DNA of 64,000 nt. Source: Leeia oryzae DSM 17879. Lineage in GTDB: Bacteria > Pseudomonadota > Gammaproteobacteria > Burkholderiales > Leeiaceae. Below the pieces are notes generated by a model. The model searched no databases. It was not told the DNA's origin and saw only the letters and a list, made by a program, of their open reading frames with translations. This document shows positions 54,121 through 64,000 of this stretch, piece after piece (positions within the stretch are counted from its first letter, which is position 1; each line of letters begins with the position of its first letter). The stretch covers positions 1 to 64,000 of the forward strand of contig NZ_AQXU01000025.1 of NCBI RefSeq assembly GCF_000376945.1, given 5' to 3'. The translations under genes were made by a program, and so were the position numbers.

Positions 54121-54153
54121 TTGTCTTTTAGCGCATTGCGTCAATCTGCGGAT

Positions 54154-55086
54154 TTATGGCAATGCGTGCTCGACTTCGCTCTTCTTCGGTTTGATGAAGT
54201 CTTCGCGCTTGACACCAAACATCAACAGCAGCGGCGATGCCACCAGTACCGACGAATAAATACCGAACAGAATACCGATGGTCAGCGCCAGTGCGAAGTT
54301 ATGCAGCACTTCGCCCCCCAGAAACAACATGGAGGTCACCATCAGCTGGGTCGACAAGTGCGTCAGGATGGTCCGGCTCATGGTGGTGGTAATGGCGTTG
54401 TCGATGATTTCTGTCACCGTCTTGTTACGCGCTTTACGGAAGTTTTCACGAATCCGGTCAAATACCACCACGGATTCGTTCACGGAATACCCCAGCACCG
54501 CCAGAACCGCGGCCAGCACGGTCAGGTTGAACTCCCACTGGAAGAACGCAAAGCAGCCCAGAATGATCACCACATCGTGCATGTTGGCGATAATGGCCGA
54601 AACGGCGAACTTCCATTCAAAGCGGATTGCCAGGTAGATGATGATGCCGACGCACACCAGACCAATGGCGATAAGGCCACTGCTCACCAGCTCCTGCCCC
54701 ACCTGCGGGCCGACAAACTCGACCCGTTTCAGGGTGGCAGAGGCGTCTTTGGCTTTCAGTAGTGCCAGTACCTGCTCGCTTTGCTTGGCCGCATTGGCGC
54801 TCTTAGAGAGCGGCAAGCGGATCATCACGTCACGCGAGGTACCGAAGGTCTGTACCGCCACTTCGGTATAACCGAGCTTTTGCACGTCTTCCCGCACTAC
54901 GTTGAGGTTAGGTGCCTGCGCATATTGAACTTCCAGTACCGTCCCGCCGGTAAAGTCGACACCGAAGTGCAGGCCACGGCTAAACAGGAAGAACACGGCC
55001 ACCAGAAACGTCACCAGCGAAATGAACGTGGTGAGCTTGCCGTAGCTCATGAACGGTATGTCTTTTTTGGGATGGAAAATTTCCAT
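54154..55086 (-). CDS. secF: Protein translocase subunit SecF
   Basis: SecF works with SecD to drive late steps of Sec export using proton motive force. The 310-residue protein has six helices, the N-terminal FGVDFTGGTVLEVQY motif (41-55) in the first periplasmic domain, and VLGYSVNESVVVFDRIRE in helix 4-5. It follows secD by 71 nt. Confidence 0.97.
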   Translation of the reverse strand: MEIFHPKKDIPFMSYGKLTTFISLVTFLVAVFFLFSRGLHFGVDFTGGTVLEVQYAQAPNLNVVREDVQKLGYTEVAVQTFGTSRDVMIRLPLSKSANAAKQSEQVLALLKAKDASATLKRVEFVGPQVGQELVSSGLIAIGLVCVGIIIYLAIRFEWKFAVSAIIANMHDVVIILGCFAFFQWEFNLTVLAAVLAVLGYSVNESVVVFDRIRENFRKARNKTVTEIIDNAITTTMSRTILTHLSTQLMVTSMLFLGGEVLHNFALALTIGILFGIYSSVLVASPLLLMFGVKREDFIKPKKSEVEHALP

Positions 55087-55157
55087 GTTTTAATTCCCTT
55101 TTAAACCAGTCAATTGTGTTGAATACACGGCTGGCGTTTGCCAGCCATTCAAGCCGA

Positions 55158-56996
55158 TCAAATCGACAGGGTTTTGAGTTTCTTGCGTCCACCGTAGATC
55201 AGGTTGACCAGACCGCGTGATACCAGCACCGCGCTGAACATGGAGGTCAGAATCCCCAGGCAGTGCACCACGGCAAAACCGCGAACCGGACCGGTACCGA
55301 AGATCATCAGCATCAGGCCAACAATCAGGGTTGTCACGTTGGAGTCGATAATCGTCGCCCAGGCGTGCTTGTAACCTTCGCTGATCGCGATTTGTGGAGC
55401 ATTGCCTGCACGCAGCTCTTCGCGAATCCGCTCGTTGATCAGCACGTTGGAGTCAATCGCCATCCCCAGTGCCAGCGCAATCGCGGCAATACCCGGCAAG
55501 GTCAGTGTAGCTTGCAACAGTGACAGCAACGCCACCAGCAGCAAAACGTTCACTGCCAGCGAAGCCACAGAAATCACCCCGAACACGCGGTAGTACACCA
55601 CCATCAGCAGCGTCACCAGCGCAAAACCAACCCAGGTAGAGTGGAAGCCACGGGAGATGTTCTCTTTACCCAGTGACGGGCCAATGGTGCGCTCTTCCAC
55701 GATATGCATCGGCGCGGCCAATGAACCGGAACGCAACAGCAAGGCAACATCGCCCGCTTCTTGCGGAGACATGGCGCCCGAGATCTGCACCTGACCACCA
55801 CCAATTTCTTCGTTGATGCGCGGTGCGGTAATCACCTCGGCACGACCGCGGTCGATCAGTACCATGGCCATGGTTTTGCCCACGTTTTCACGGGTCAGCT
55901 GTTTAAAGATGTCGGCACCGACAGAATCCAGCTTGATGGACACGGCAGGCTGGCCGGAACGGGAATCAAAGGAAGGATCAGCCTTCTCGATATTGTCACC
56001 GGTCAGCTCGACATCGCCCTTGAGCAGCAGCTTCTTGAACGGGTTGTAAGGCTCGTTGTCATCCACCAGCACGGTGTTAGGTGGCAAGTCACCTTTAAGC
56101 GCGGCTTCCATCACGTCCGGGCTGCGCCAGTCCGCCACCACCATACGCACTTCCAGCGCTGCGGTACGGCCGATCAGGTCTTTTGCCTTGGCCGTATCCT
56201 GCACGCCTGGCAACTGCACCACGATGCGGTCTGCGCCCTGCTGCTGGATGATCGGCTCGGAAACGCCCAGTTCATTCACCCGGCTGCGCAGGGTGGCAAT
56301 GTTCTGCTCTACAGCGGCCTTGCGAACGGCGGTCAGTTCTTCTGGAGACAGTTTGGCAATAATGCGGAACTCGCCACCGTCCGTCGATTTGCTGAGGCCA
56401 ATGCCGGTCAGTTTGGCTTTCAGGACCGGAAAGGCCGCTTCCAGCGCGTCGCTATCACGGAACTTGACCGTGGTGGTATCGGTATCACGCACCACATTGA
56501 CGTAGCGGATCTTGCGATCTTTGAGCGTCATGCGGATATCGCGTGCATGGCCTTCCATGGTTTTGTCGATGGCAGCCTTCATGTCCAGTTCCAGCATGAA
56601 GTGCACGCCACCGCGCAAATCCAGCCCCAGGAACATCGGGTGACCACCCATGCTGCGCAACCAGTTTGGCGTATTTGGCACCAGGTTCAGCGCGGCCACG
56701 TAGCTGTCGCCAAAGGCGTTTTGCAGGATGTCTTTGGCTTTTAGCTGGGTTTCGGTATCGGCAAAGCGGACTTTGGCACCGTTGGTTTCCAGTTCCAGGC
56801 CATTATAGGCAACGTGCGCAGCCGTAAGGGTCTGTTCGACCTTGGCCAGCATGGCTTCGTCAACCTTGGCGGTTGCTTTTAGCGGGGAAACCTGAACAGC
56901 AGGCGCTTCGCCGAACAGGTTCGGCAATGTATAAAGAAGACCGGCCAGCAAAAACAGGCCAATCATCAGGTTTTTCCATAACGGGAAACGGTTCAT
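55158..56996 (-). CDS. secD: Protein translocase subunit SecD
   Basis: This is the larger of the SecDF pair, 612 residues. The N-terminal helix (MNRFPLWKNLMIGLFLLAGLLYTLPNLFGE) is followed by a large periplasmic region containing GLDLRGGVHFMLELD. Five C-terminal helices follow, with GMAIDSNVLINERIREELR. I take the ATG at 56994-56996 as in homologues; in-frame upstream starts have no better SD. The order is yajC-secD-secF. Confidence 0.97.
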   Translation of the reverse strand: MNRFPLWKNLMIGLFLLAGLLYTLPNLFGEAPAVQVSPLKATAKVDEAMLAKVEQTLTAAHVAYNGLELETNGAKVRFADTETQLKAKDILQNAFGDSYVAALNLVPNTPNWLRSMGGHPMFLGLDLRGGVHFMLELDMKAAIDKTMEGHARDIRMTLKDRKIRYVNVVRDTDTTTVKFRDSDALEAAFPVLKAKLTGIGLSKSTDGGEFRIIAKLSPEELTAVRKAAVEQNIATLRSRVNELGVSEPIIQQQGADRIVVQLPGVQDTAKAKDLIGRTAALEVRMVVADWRSPDVMEAALKGDLPPNTVLVDDNEPYNPFKKLLLKGDVELTGDNIEKADPSFDSRSGQPAVSIKLDSVGADIFKQLTRENVGKTMAMVLIDRGRAEVITAPRINEEIGGGQVQISGAMSPQEAGDVALLLRSGSLAAPMHIVEERTIGPSLGKENISRGFHSTWVGFALVTLLMVVYYRVFGVISVASLAVNVLLLVALLSLLQATLTLPGIAAIALALGMAIDSNVLINERIREELRAGNAPQIAISEGYKHAWATIIDSNVTTLIVGLMLMIFGTGPVRGFAVVHCLGILTSMFSAVLVSRGLVNLIYGGRKKLKTLSI

Positions 56997-57053
56997 GGCG
57001 TTTTCCAGTGACATCGGGTGCGCAAGCACCCGATATTTTGTGAGACAGGGAAA

Positions 57054-57374
57054 TTACAGAGACTTGATGGTGCCTTTTTCCAGCTTGCCGGAGATGGCAG
57101 AACGCTGAAGCACAACTTCTGTATTAGCGGCGATTTCAACAGTCACGAACTGGTCTGACACTTTCACCAGTTTGCCGACAACTCCACCGCTGGTCACGAC
57201 TTCATCGCCTTTTTGCAATGCGTCGAGCATGGCACGGTGTTCTTTGGCTTTTTTCTGTTGTGGACGGATCAGGATAAAGTAGAACGCTGCAAAAATAACG
57301 ATCATTGGCAAGAATTGCACAATGCCGGAGCCATCAGTCGGGCCGCCAGCAGCGAAAGCAGAAGTAATCCACAT
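57054..57374 (-). CDS. yajC: Sec translocase accessory subunit YajC
   Basis: This 106-residue single-pass protein associates with SecDF. An N-terminal helix (about 18-39, IVQFLPMIVIFAAFYFILIRP) is followed by QQKKAKEHRAMLDALQKGDEVVTSGGVVGKLV, the family signature. It is the first gene of yajC-secD-secF. In many proteobacteria tgt is directly upstream; here two other genes intervene. Confidence 0.97.
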   Translation of the reverse strand: MWITSAFAAGGPTDGSGIVQFLPMIVIFAAFYFILIRPQQKKAKEHRAMLDALQKGDEVVTSGGVVGKLVKVSDQFVTVEIAANTEVVLQRSAISGKLEKGTIKSL

Positions 57375-57536
57375 GGTAATTCACATCCTTGATTTGTCTA
57401 AAATTGAGGTCTTGCAGGTACTTCTGGTACGAGCATCAAACCGGCATTCTAGCGGTTAGCAGCAAAACCCGCTATGGGGACATATCGGGGCGATGTCAAA
57501 AACCACAAGTCTGCCGGACGGAATTTGACTTTTTGG

Positions 57537-59543
57537 TCAGCTTTTTGGTTCCGTCTCTGGCGGAACCTCTGCTTTGGGCGGCACAAAGAAGGCCAGCGGC
57601 GTCTCCAGGAACCGGCGGCCCAAGCGTGCCAGCAAGGCACGGCCCTGGCCAAAGCTGCCCCCGCGGGAGCGGATGGCAACGGTCAAGGCCAGGGAAAAAC
57701 TGACCAGCAAATTGACCATGCCGACCATCAGGAAGCCGGCCAGCGTCAGCAAGGCGACCTGCAGCGGGACATCAAACCCGCTGGCCACCATCGAAAAGGC
57801 CCAGTTGGCACTTGAAAAGGCAATATGACGAATATCCAGTGGCAGACCAAACATGTAACCCAGCGTACCGATGGTACCCAGCATGCAGCCGAAAAAGAAA
57901 TTACCGGTCAATGCCCCCAGGTTGTTGCCAATATACGTCGTCACGGTCGCTACTCGCCGTGCGCCCAGCAGGCGGTTCAGCCAGCCTAGTCTGGCCAGAC
58001 GCTCGGGGATGCGATTGTAGGTGGATTTATTATCGTAGTAGCCGGAAATGAGCCCGGACAGGAACAGGCATACCCCCGCGATGGCTGCATGCAGCAAGGC
58101 CAGACTATGAATCGGGTCGAGATCATGCAGCAAATGGGCGATTTTCTCGGGGTTGGCAAACGGTTTGCCAGTGAACTCGCCAACCAGCGCGGCAATCGTC
58201 ATCGCCACCGGAATGGCGACCATGATATTACCGACAATGGCGATAAATTGGGATCTCGCCACCTGTACGCACAGGTCGGTCAGCTCGTCCAGCTGCTGTT
58301 TGCCTTTAGCGGCGGCATTATCCATGCTGGCCGCTATTTTACTTGCAGTCATGGCGGGCTGTTTGGTGGCCACGGTAAAGTGCAGAATATGAATCAACAC
58401 AAAACCAAGCCCGTAGTTAAGGCTGTAGAGGGCGGCATAGCCAAACGGTGCCAGGTCGAGTCTGGACGCCAGTATCTTGAGCCAGGCCATGAAGCCGATT
58501 ACCAAGCCGGCCCCCATCGCAGAGCGCAGCATGGATAGCCATTCTGAGCGTGTGGTGGTCACGTAATGCTCGCCGGTTCTGCCTGCATGCTCTGTGACCT
58601 GCAATGCCAGTAGCTCGGTATTGGTCTTGAGCAGGTCGCGCAGGCTGAACTTGCGGTTATCGGCCTCGACCAGGCCGAACACCAGCTGAACGGCCTCCTG
58701 CCGCCAGGCAGCCGGTTTCCGCTCGTCCAGGATCGTCAGCAGATGGCGGATGCGGTCAATGCTTTGGGTCAGCCGCAGTAGCAGGCGGGTCAGGCTGACG
58801 CTGACCCCGTGGGTGGCCGCATGCTTGCGGATCTTCTGCATGATGGTTTCACACTGGGATAGCAGCACTAGAATGTGCCGCGCATCGGTGCGGCGATCCT
58901 GCAAGTTGACGACGGTGTGGTGGTAATGCTGGATAAACCGCATGGTTTCCACATTCTGCCGGACAAAGGGGGATTCGTAGCGTTCGATATCGGGGTAATT
59001 CCTGACCAGCTCTGGCTCCAGACCGATGGCGCTGACCCGGTAGGAGAGCACCTGCAAGGCTTCCAGTGTTTCCATCAGCATGTGCCGGTGCAGTTTTCGG
59101 GTATTCGCCTGCCGGTGCCAGACATACTGGAACAGGGTTTGCCAGGTTTCCATCCCGACACCCTGCACCCAGATGTAATCGTTTTTCCGGTAAAACACCT
59201 CGCCCAGCAGATCCTTGAGGTAGGCCTGGTTGGTTTCCGGCGGCAAAATGCGGTATGCCACCCGTTGCCAGAGCGCGCTCCAGAAGCCGCGGTTGCCCTG
59301 GATGCCGGTATCGGTCAGCACATGGACCAGTTTGCGATCCAGCAACAGTTTGATCAGGTAGTCTTGCAGGGCACGGCGGAAATCGGGGCGTTGGGCGAGG
59401 AGGTAACACAGTGAGCGAATCCGGTCTTTGACCAGGGCAACATCGGTTGCCTTTGAAGGTCGAAGGAGATCGACCAGTTGTACCAGCCAGCGGGCATCAC
59501 ACGCCTCTGGCCTGAGCAGCAGTTTATTTAGCAATGCATCCAT
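57537..59543 (-). CDS. Gcr-type membrane protein annotated as site-specific recombinase
   Basis: This 668-residue protein matches the SpecificRecomb/Gcr family, common in Neisseriales and other betaproteobacteria. Residues 1-310 are soluble and helical. Residues about 335-640 hold six or seven hydrophobic helices (SMLRSAMGAGLVIGFMAW, FVAIVGNIMVAIPVAM-like, ALLHAAIAGVCLFLSGLISG and others). No Ser- or Tyr-recombinase catalytic motif is visible. The recombinase name comes from an early gonococcal annotation; a membrane function looks likelier. It lies between the M16 protease gene and yajC. Confidence 0.85.
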   Translation of the reverse strand: MDALLNKLLLRPEACDARWLVQLVDLLRPSKATDVALVKDRIRSLCYLLAQRPDFRRALQDYLIKLLLDRKLVHVLTDTGIQGNRGFWSALWQRVAYRILPPETNQAYLKDLLGEVFYRKNDYIWVQGVGMETWQTLFQYVWHRQANTRKLHRHMLMETLEALQVLSYRVSAIGLEPELVRNYPDIERYESPFVRQNVETMRFIQHYHHTVVNLQDRRTDARHILVLLSQCETIMQKIRKHAATHGVSVSLTRLLLRLTQSIDRIRHLLTILDERKPAAWRQEAVQLVFGLVEADNRKFSLRDLLKTNTELLALQVTEHAGRTGEHYVTTTRSEWLSMLRSAMGAGLVIGFMAWLKILASRLDLAPFGYAALYSLNYGLGFVLIHILHFTVATKQPAMTASKIAASMDNAAAKGKQQLDELTDLCVQVARSQFIAIVGNIMVAIPVAMTIAALVGEFTGKPFANPEKIAHLLHDLDPIHSLALLHAAIAGVCLFLSGLISGYYDNKSTYNRIPERLARLGWLNRLLGARRVATVTTYIGNNLGALTGNFFFGCMLGTIGTLGYMFGLPLDIRHIAFSSANWAFSMVASGFDVPLQVALLTLAGFLMVGMVNLLVSFSLALTVAIRSRGGSFGQGRALLARLGRRFLETPLAFFVPPKAEVPPETEPKS

Positions 59544-59578
59544 TAAAAGCCTGTCCTTGTTGTTGAAACAGCAAGCAA

Positions 59579-59609
59579 GCCCCGTCGTGCCATTGATGCA
59601 TAACGGGGC
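59579..59609 (-). terminator. Weak hairpin between the M16 and Gcr genes
   Basis: GCCCCGT/ACGGGGC with a 17-nt loop has only a poor T-tract, so terminator function is uncertain. Confidence 0.35.
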
Positions 59610-59640
59610 GACACTCTTAAAATGGACGCCCAGATCGGAA

Positions 59641-62418
59641 TTAGGTTCCTGAGAAAGGGTTAACCTGAACGACCGAGATGGCTTTGTCCGATAGCCACTG
59701 GCGCGCGGCTTCGTTGACCTGATCCCGGCTGATCAAGCCCAGCTGGCGGATACGCTCGGCAATGCTCATCAAGGGTTCCTGATTACGCAAGTTGCTGGCA
59801 AGGGTCGACAAAATGGCACTGTCGCTCTTTTCGGCTTCTGACCAGACACGGACCAGACGCTGCTGGGCAGCCTCCCATTCTGAGGTAGAGATGCCTTGCT
59901 CCCGCACCGCGCGGATGACGTCCAGCGCAGCATTCAGGGCAGCGGCGGCATTGTCCGACTTACTGGAAAAATCGATATCAGCGCGGAACCCTTCATGGCG
60001 ACGAATTTCCGATGACACCGCCACGCTATACACCAGCGCATATTGCTGCCGGAGCACCTGTTCCAGCCGCTGGGAGAGCACATCATCCAGCAACTGGCGC
60101 TGCAACGACGCGGTAATACCGGTGGGAGCCGGGGTGCGGATCAGGATGGTGGTCTGGCTGCGGTCTTTGGCGTCGAACTGCTGGGTCTCCGCCGTGTTCT
60201 GGCGGATCTCCCGGAAGCCACCGGTAGGCACCAGATCTTTTACAGGCGCTATTGCAGGATGATTGTCCGGCAGGCTGGCCAGCCAATGAGCGGCCAGCGA
60301 CTCCACCTGGGCCGGCTCGGCATCCCCCACCATCACAAATGTCCATGGTCCGGACTGCTGGAACATCTGGCGGGTCAGCCGGGTCAACTGGTCTTGGGTC
60401 ACCGCCGTCACGGCGGCAGGGTCTAGCGGTTTTTTGCGGAAATCGCCCTGCCAGATTTTGGTCCCCAAGGCATTCAGTGCCTGGTTGTACATGCGGGTAT
60501 CTTCCTGCTGGATGGACTTGATCTGGCTTTGTTTCACGTCCTGAATCACCACATCATCCAGCCTTGGCTGGGTCAGCCCCAGATGCACCAGTGCCAGCAT
60601 GTCTTCCAGATCCGGCGTTCTGGCCGAGGCAGACAAGCCTTGTTCGTAGCTGCTGACCCAGGCGCGGACATCCACGGCCTTGCCGGTCAGGATGTTATCA
60701 AGGTCGGACAGGGAAAAACTGCCCGCCCCACTCTGGTTGAGCACGTCATCCAGCAACAGGCTGGCGGTAAAATCCTGGGGTGGCAGTGTCGCTGCTCCGC
60801 CCTGTGCGTAGGCGAGCAGTTGCACTTTCTGCGGTGTGTTCTGGCTGGGTTTGAAGTACAGCGTAATGCCATTGGACAGACGATACTGCCAGATGCCTTC
60901 TTGCAAGCGGGTACGCTGCAAGATGGTCCCCGGGGTGACTTGCTGCGCCGTCAGGCTGCCCACCGACTTTTCCTGCCAAGCTGGCAAGGCCGCCAGTTGC
61001 GGAGTATTTTCGAACTGTCGGGCGTCGACCGAGGCCAGCGGCGTCTGTGCAGGCACGATGACGTTGACCAGCTTCTGGCGGGCTTGCACGGTGGCACGGA
61101 AGCTTTCGTTCACGTCCGGCAGGCGGTCGCTGTCAAACCAGTGCTGGGCTGCCGCCAGCATTTGTGCTGGTGACGTCGGAACATTCTGCTGCAGGACATC
61201 ATGCAGCCACTGTGATGCCAGTTGATCAGACTCGGTGGCTTTGGCTTCTGTCACTTCCTGCTGCATGGTGGTCAACAGGTTTTTCTGGGCTTGCAGATAC
61301 TCGGCACGGGTAAACCCGTCGCGACTGACGCGGGCGATTTCCTGCTGCAGACGCTGCCAGGCCGGTACGATCTGGCCATTACGCGGAATCACCACCATAC
61401 CGGCAGAATCCCGACGGTCTACCAGTTCATCCGACAAGCTGCCACCCTTGGTAATCGGGTAGTCGGCCGACTCGGCCTGCAGCATGATGCGGCGGGTAAA
61501 CATGTCCAGTGCCAGCTGAATGGCCAGTCCTTTTTGCAGCGCGTCTTCGGTATCGACCGGCAGGCGGACAGACGGATACAGCACACGGATCAGAGGGTCT
61601 TGCAGTTCGTCATAGCGGTTGATGACCACGCCTGGCAAGGCGGAAAGCGGCAACAACGGCGGCGCAGCTTCCAGGCGTGGACTGGATGCTGGCATGTCCT
61701 GAAAAGCTTGCCGGATCAGCTGTTCTATCTGTTTCGGTTCGGCATCTCCCACGGCGATGATGGTCGCGCGCTCGGGGCGGTATTCGCGATGGTAGAAGTC
61801 TTCGAGTTGCTTGATGTCTGCCTTGCCGACCAGCGACATGTCGCCGATGGGACGACGCTTCAGATAGGCAGAACCGGCCATCAGTACGTTTTCATAGGGT
61901 TCCATCTGCTGGCGCTGGTGTTCGCTCAGCCGCCATTCTTCGGTAATGACGTGTGCTTCTTTGCGGGCTTCTGCGGGGTCAAAACGGATGCCGTCCACCC
62001 AGTCTGCCAGCAAGGTAAAGGATTTTTTCAGTTTCTCGGGTTCGTTGGCAGGTACCGGCAGCATGTAGACGGTCTCGTTAAAACCGGTATAGGCATTGGA
62101 GTCTGGCCCGATACGCATGCCGAGCGATTCGATGAATTGGCCCACGCTTTGCTTCTGGAAATGGCGGGTGTGCTGGAACGCCATATGCTCGACAAAGTGG
62201 GCATAGCCGCGCTGCTGTTCGGTTTCTCCGATGGACCCGGCCTGCATGACCAGCCGCAGTTCCAGTTTGTTGGCCGGCAAGGCATTTTTCTGGATCAGGT
62301 ACTTCACCCCGTTGGGTAACTGGCCTTGCAGAATATCAGGATGGGGTTGCAATGTTGCGGCCTGCAACCAGACAGGCACGCTACTTAACAGCGCAAGAAA
62401 GAACCGGCGAAGAACCAC
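59641..62418 (-). CDS. M16-family zinc metallopeptidase (pitrilysin-like)
   Basis: This exported protease has 925 residues from the GTG at 62416-62418, chosen because GGAG lies 7 nt upstream and it leaves a normal signal peptide (about 1-20: LRRFFLALLSSVPVWLQA). The inverted zinc motif HFVEH (about 74-78) with the downstream E in EARKEAHVITEEW identifies the active N-terminal half. The second half has the inactive M16_C fold, giving a pseudo-symmetric clamshell. An ATG at 62502 would place the start inside an inverted repeat. It is similar in layout to PqqL-type periplasmic M16 proteins. Confidence 0.9.
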   Translation of the reverse strand: MVLRRFFLALLSSVPVWLQAATLQPHPDILQGQLPNGVKYLIQKNALPANKLELRLVMQAGSIGETEQQRGYAHFVEHMAFQHTRHFQKQSVGQFIESLGMRIGPDSNAYTGFNETVYMLPVPANEPEKLKKSFTLLADWVDGIRFDPAEARKEAHVITEEWRLSEHQRQQMEPYENVLMAGSAYLKRRPIGDMSLVGKADIKQLEDFYHREYRPERATIIAVGDAEPKQIEQLIRQAFQDMPASSPRLEAAPPLLPLSALPGVVINRYDELQDPLIRVLYPSVRLPVDTEDALQKGLAIQLALDMFTRRIMLQAESADYPITKGGSLSDELVDRRDSAGMVVIPRNGQIVPAWQRLQQEIARVSRDGFTRAEYLQAQKNLLTTMQQEVTEAKATESDQLASQWLHDVLQQNVPTSPAQMLAAAQHWFDSDRLPDVNESFRATVQARQKLVNVIVPAQTPLASVDARQFENTPQLAALPAWQEKSVGSLTAQQVTPGTILQRTRLQEGIWQYRLSNGITLYFKPSQNTPQKVQLLAYAQGGAATLPPQDFTASLLLDDVLNQSGAGSFSLSDLDNILTGKAVDVRAWVSSYEQGLSASARTPDLEDMLALVHLGLTQPRLDDVVIQDVKQSQIKSIQQEDTRMYNQALNALGTKIWQGDFRKKPLDPAAVTAVTQDQLTRLTRQMFQQSGPWTFVMVGDAEPAQVESLAAHWLASLPDNHPAIAPVKDLVPTGGFREIRQNTAETQQFDAKDRSQTTILIRTPAPTGITASLQRQLLDDVLSQRLEQVLRQQYALVYSVAVSSEIRRHEGFRADIDFSSKSDNAAAALNAALDVIRAVREQGISTSEWEAAQQRLVRVWSEAEKSDSAILSTLASNLRNQEPLMSIAERIRQLGLISRDQVNEAARQWLSDKAISVVQVNPFSGT

Positions 62419-62463
62419 AAGAGACTCCGATATCAGGTAATTACAGCAGCATACAATAAACAA

Positions 62464-62509
62464 CGCCCAAATGATGCACGCAGGTACTGCACGCTGCATC
62501 ATTTGGGCG
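62464..62509 (-). terminator. Perfect 15-bp inverted repeat between tgt and the M16 gene
   Basis: CGCCCAAATGATGCA (62464-62478) and TGCATCATTTGGGCG (62495-62509) flank a 16-nt loop. On the minus strand it is followed by TTGTTTATTG, a moderate T-rich tail, so it is probably the tgt terminator. Confidence 0.65.
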
Positions 62510-62572
62510 ATTTGCCCGGTACCCCTGCAAAACAGACATGCAGCAGGGTTACCGGATTAGAAAGACGGGCGG

Positions 62573-63757
<1,185 letters not shown>

Positions 63758-63830
63758 TCAACGCCCACACACGATATGTGCGGCAAAAAAACGTTATTTT
63801 ACACCAAGTTGGCGCTGCCTGACCGTTTGA

Positions 63831-64000
63831 TCAGCCGTAGCGACGGGCGGCATCAATGGCCAGCCCGGCACCGATACTGCCGAACAGGTCGCCCTCTACG
63901 TGCCGGGCTTCCGGCAGCACGGCGGCAATCTTGGCGCGCAGATGCGGGATCCCGCTGGAACCCCCGGTAAAAAAGACGGTGTCGATATGCGCGGCCGACA
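63831..64000 (-). CDS. YegD-like Hsp70-family protein (5' part outside window)
   Basis: Only the last 55 codons are in the window: the C-terminal ATPase lobe with DTVFFTGGSSGIPHLRAKI, a helix, then GDLFGSIGAGLAIDAARRYG and TGA. The TGGSSGIP phosphate-binding loop and FGSIGAGLA pattern are those of the YegD group of short Hsp70-like proteins that lack a substrate-binding domain. Ends well before tgt; the 139-nt gap contains the tgt promoter region. Confidence 0.8.
   Translation of the reverse strand, partial: SAAHIDTVFFTGGSSGIPHLRAKIAAVLPEARHVEGDLFGSIGAGLAIDAARRYG

Noticed and set aside
57537-59543. Evidence for a mobile element from the Gcr recombinase label
   Set aside because: No catalytic motif, no flanking repeats, no change in composition; a membrane protein is the better reading.

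Overview
The window looks like a chromosomal core segment of a betaproteobacterium, most likely order Neisseriales (Chromobacteriaceae or a close relative). The case for this is the petABC-sspAB block, the CNP1-like gene, the Gcr-type membrane protein, the complete iscRSUA-hscBA-fdx-iscX operon and moderate GC. No phage, insertion sequence, integrase or CRISPR array is visible. Nearly all the sequence is coding, and intergenic gaps are short and often carry hairpin terminators. The taxonomic call rests on gene content only.

Layout. 1-2260: a tRNA-Tyr/Gly/Thr-tuf transcription unit (minus strand, tuf cut by the window edge) and two identical tRNA-Phe genes on the plus strand. 2400-3600: a trimeric porin. 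3591-10812: an ABC importer operon (binding protein, fused permease, ATPase) ending in an AbrB-type membrane protein, divergent from a TctDE-like two-component system. 10809-17340: an unknown exported protein, siroheme synthase cysG, a chemotaxis receptor, tRNA hydroxylation gene trhP and a LexA repressor with its own promoter and operator. 17448-20574: an iron island (FTR1 permease, cupredoxin with Fur-like boxes, hemerythrin, NMO-type flavoenzyme). 20904-22304: a D-2-hydroxyacid dehydrogenase.

22343-28737 is the most unusual segment. A membrane-fused spermidine-synthase-like protein and an exported flavin amine oxidase-like protein run one way. Divergent from them is a compact operon of DUF350, SPFH/SHOCT, DUF4178 and a 55-residue Gly/Ser-rich protein. 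I read this as a candidate envelope-associated system built around a polyamine-like metabolite; its function is not established here.

28765-38372: a TetR regulator, plsY, fimV, tRNA-Thr(TGT), sspA-sspB, the cytochrome bc1 genes petABC, a CNP1-like gene and ychF. 38578-44081: a polyamine-type ABC transporter with two tandem binding-protein paralogues. 44501-47513: a NarL-type regulator with a sensor kinase that carries its own periplasmic binding-protein domain. 47649-53350: the isc operon under a well-matched IscR-repressed promoter. 53415-57374: dedA, secF, secD, yajC. 57537-63691: Gcr, an M16 protease and tgt. The window ends inside a YegD-like Hsp70 gene.

Themes: translation (tuf, tRNAs, trhP, tgt), iron and Fe-S metabolism (FTR1 island, isc), energy (petABC), secretion (SecDF-YajC) and polyamine-type uptake and possible polyamine modification. 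All assignments are from reading the sequence; no database search was run.
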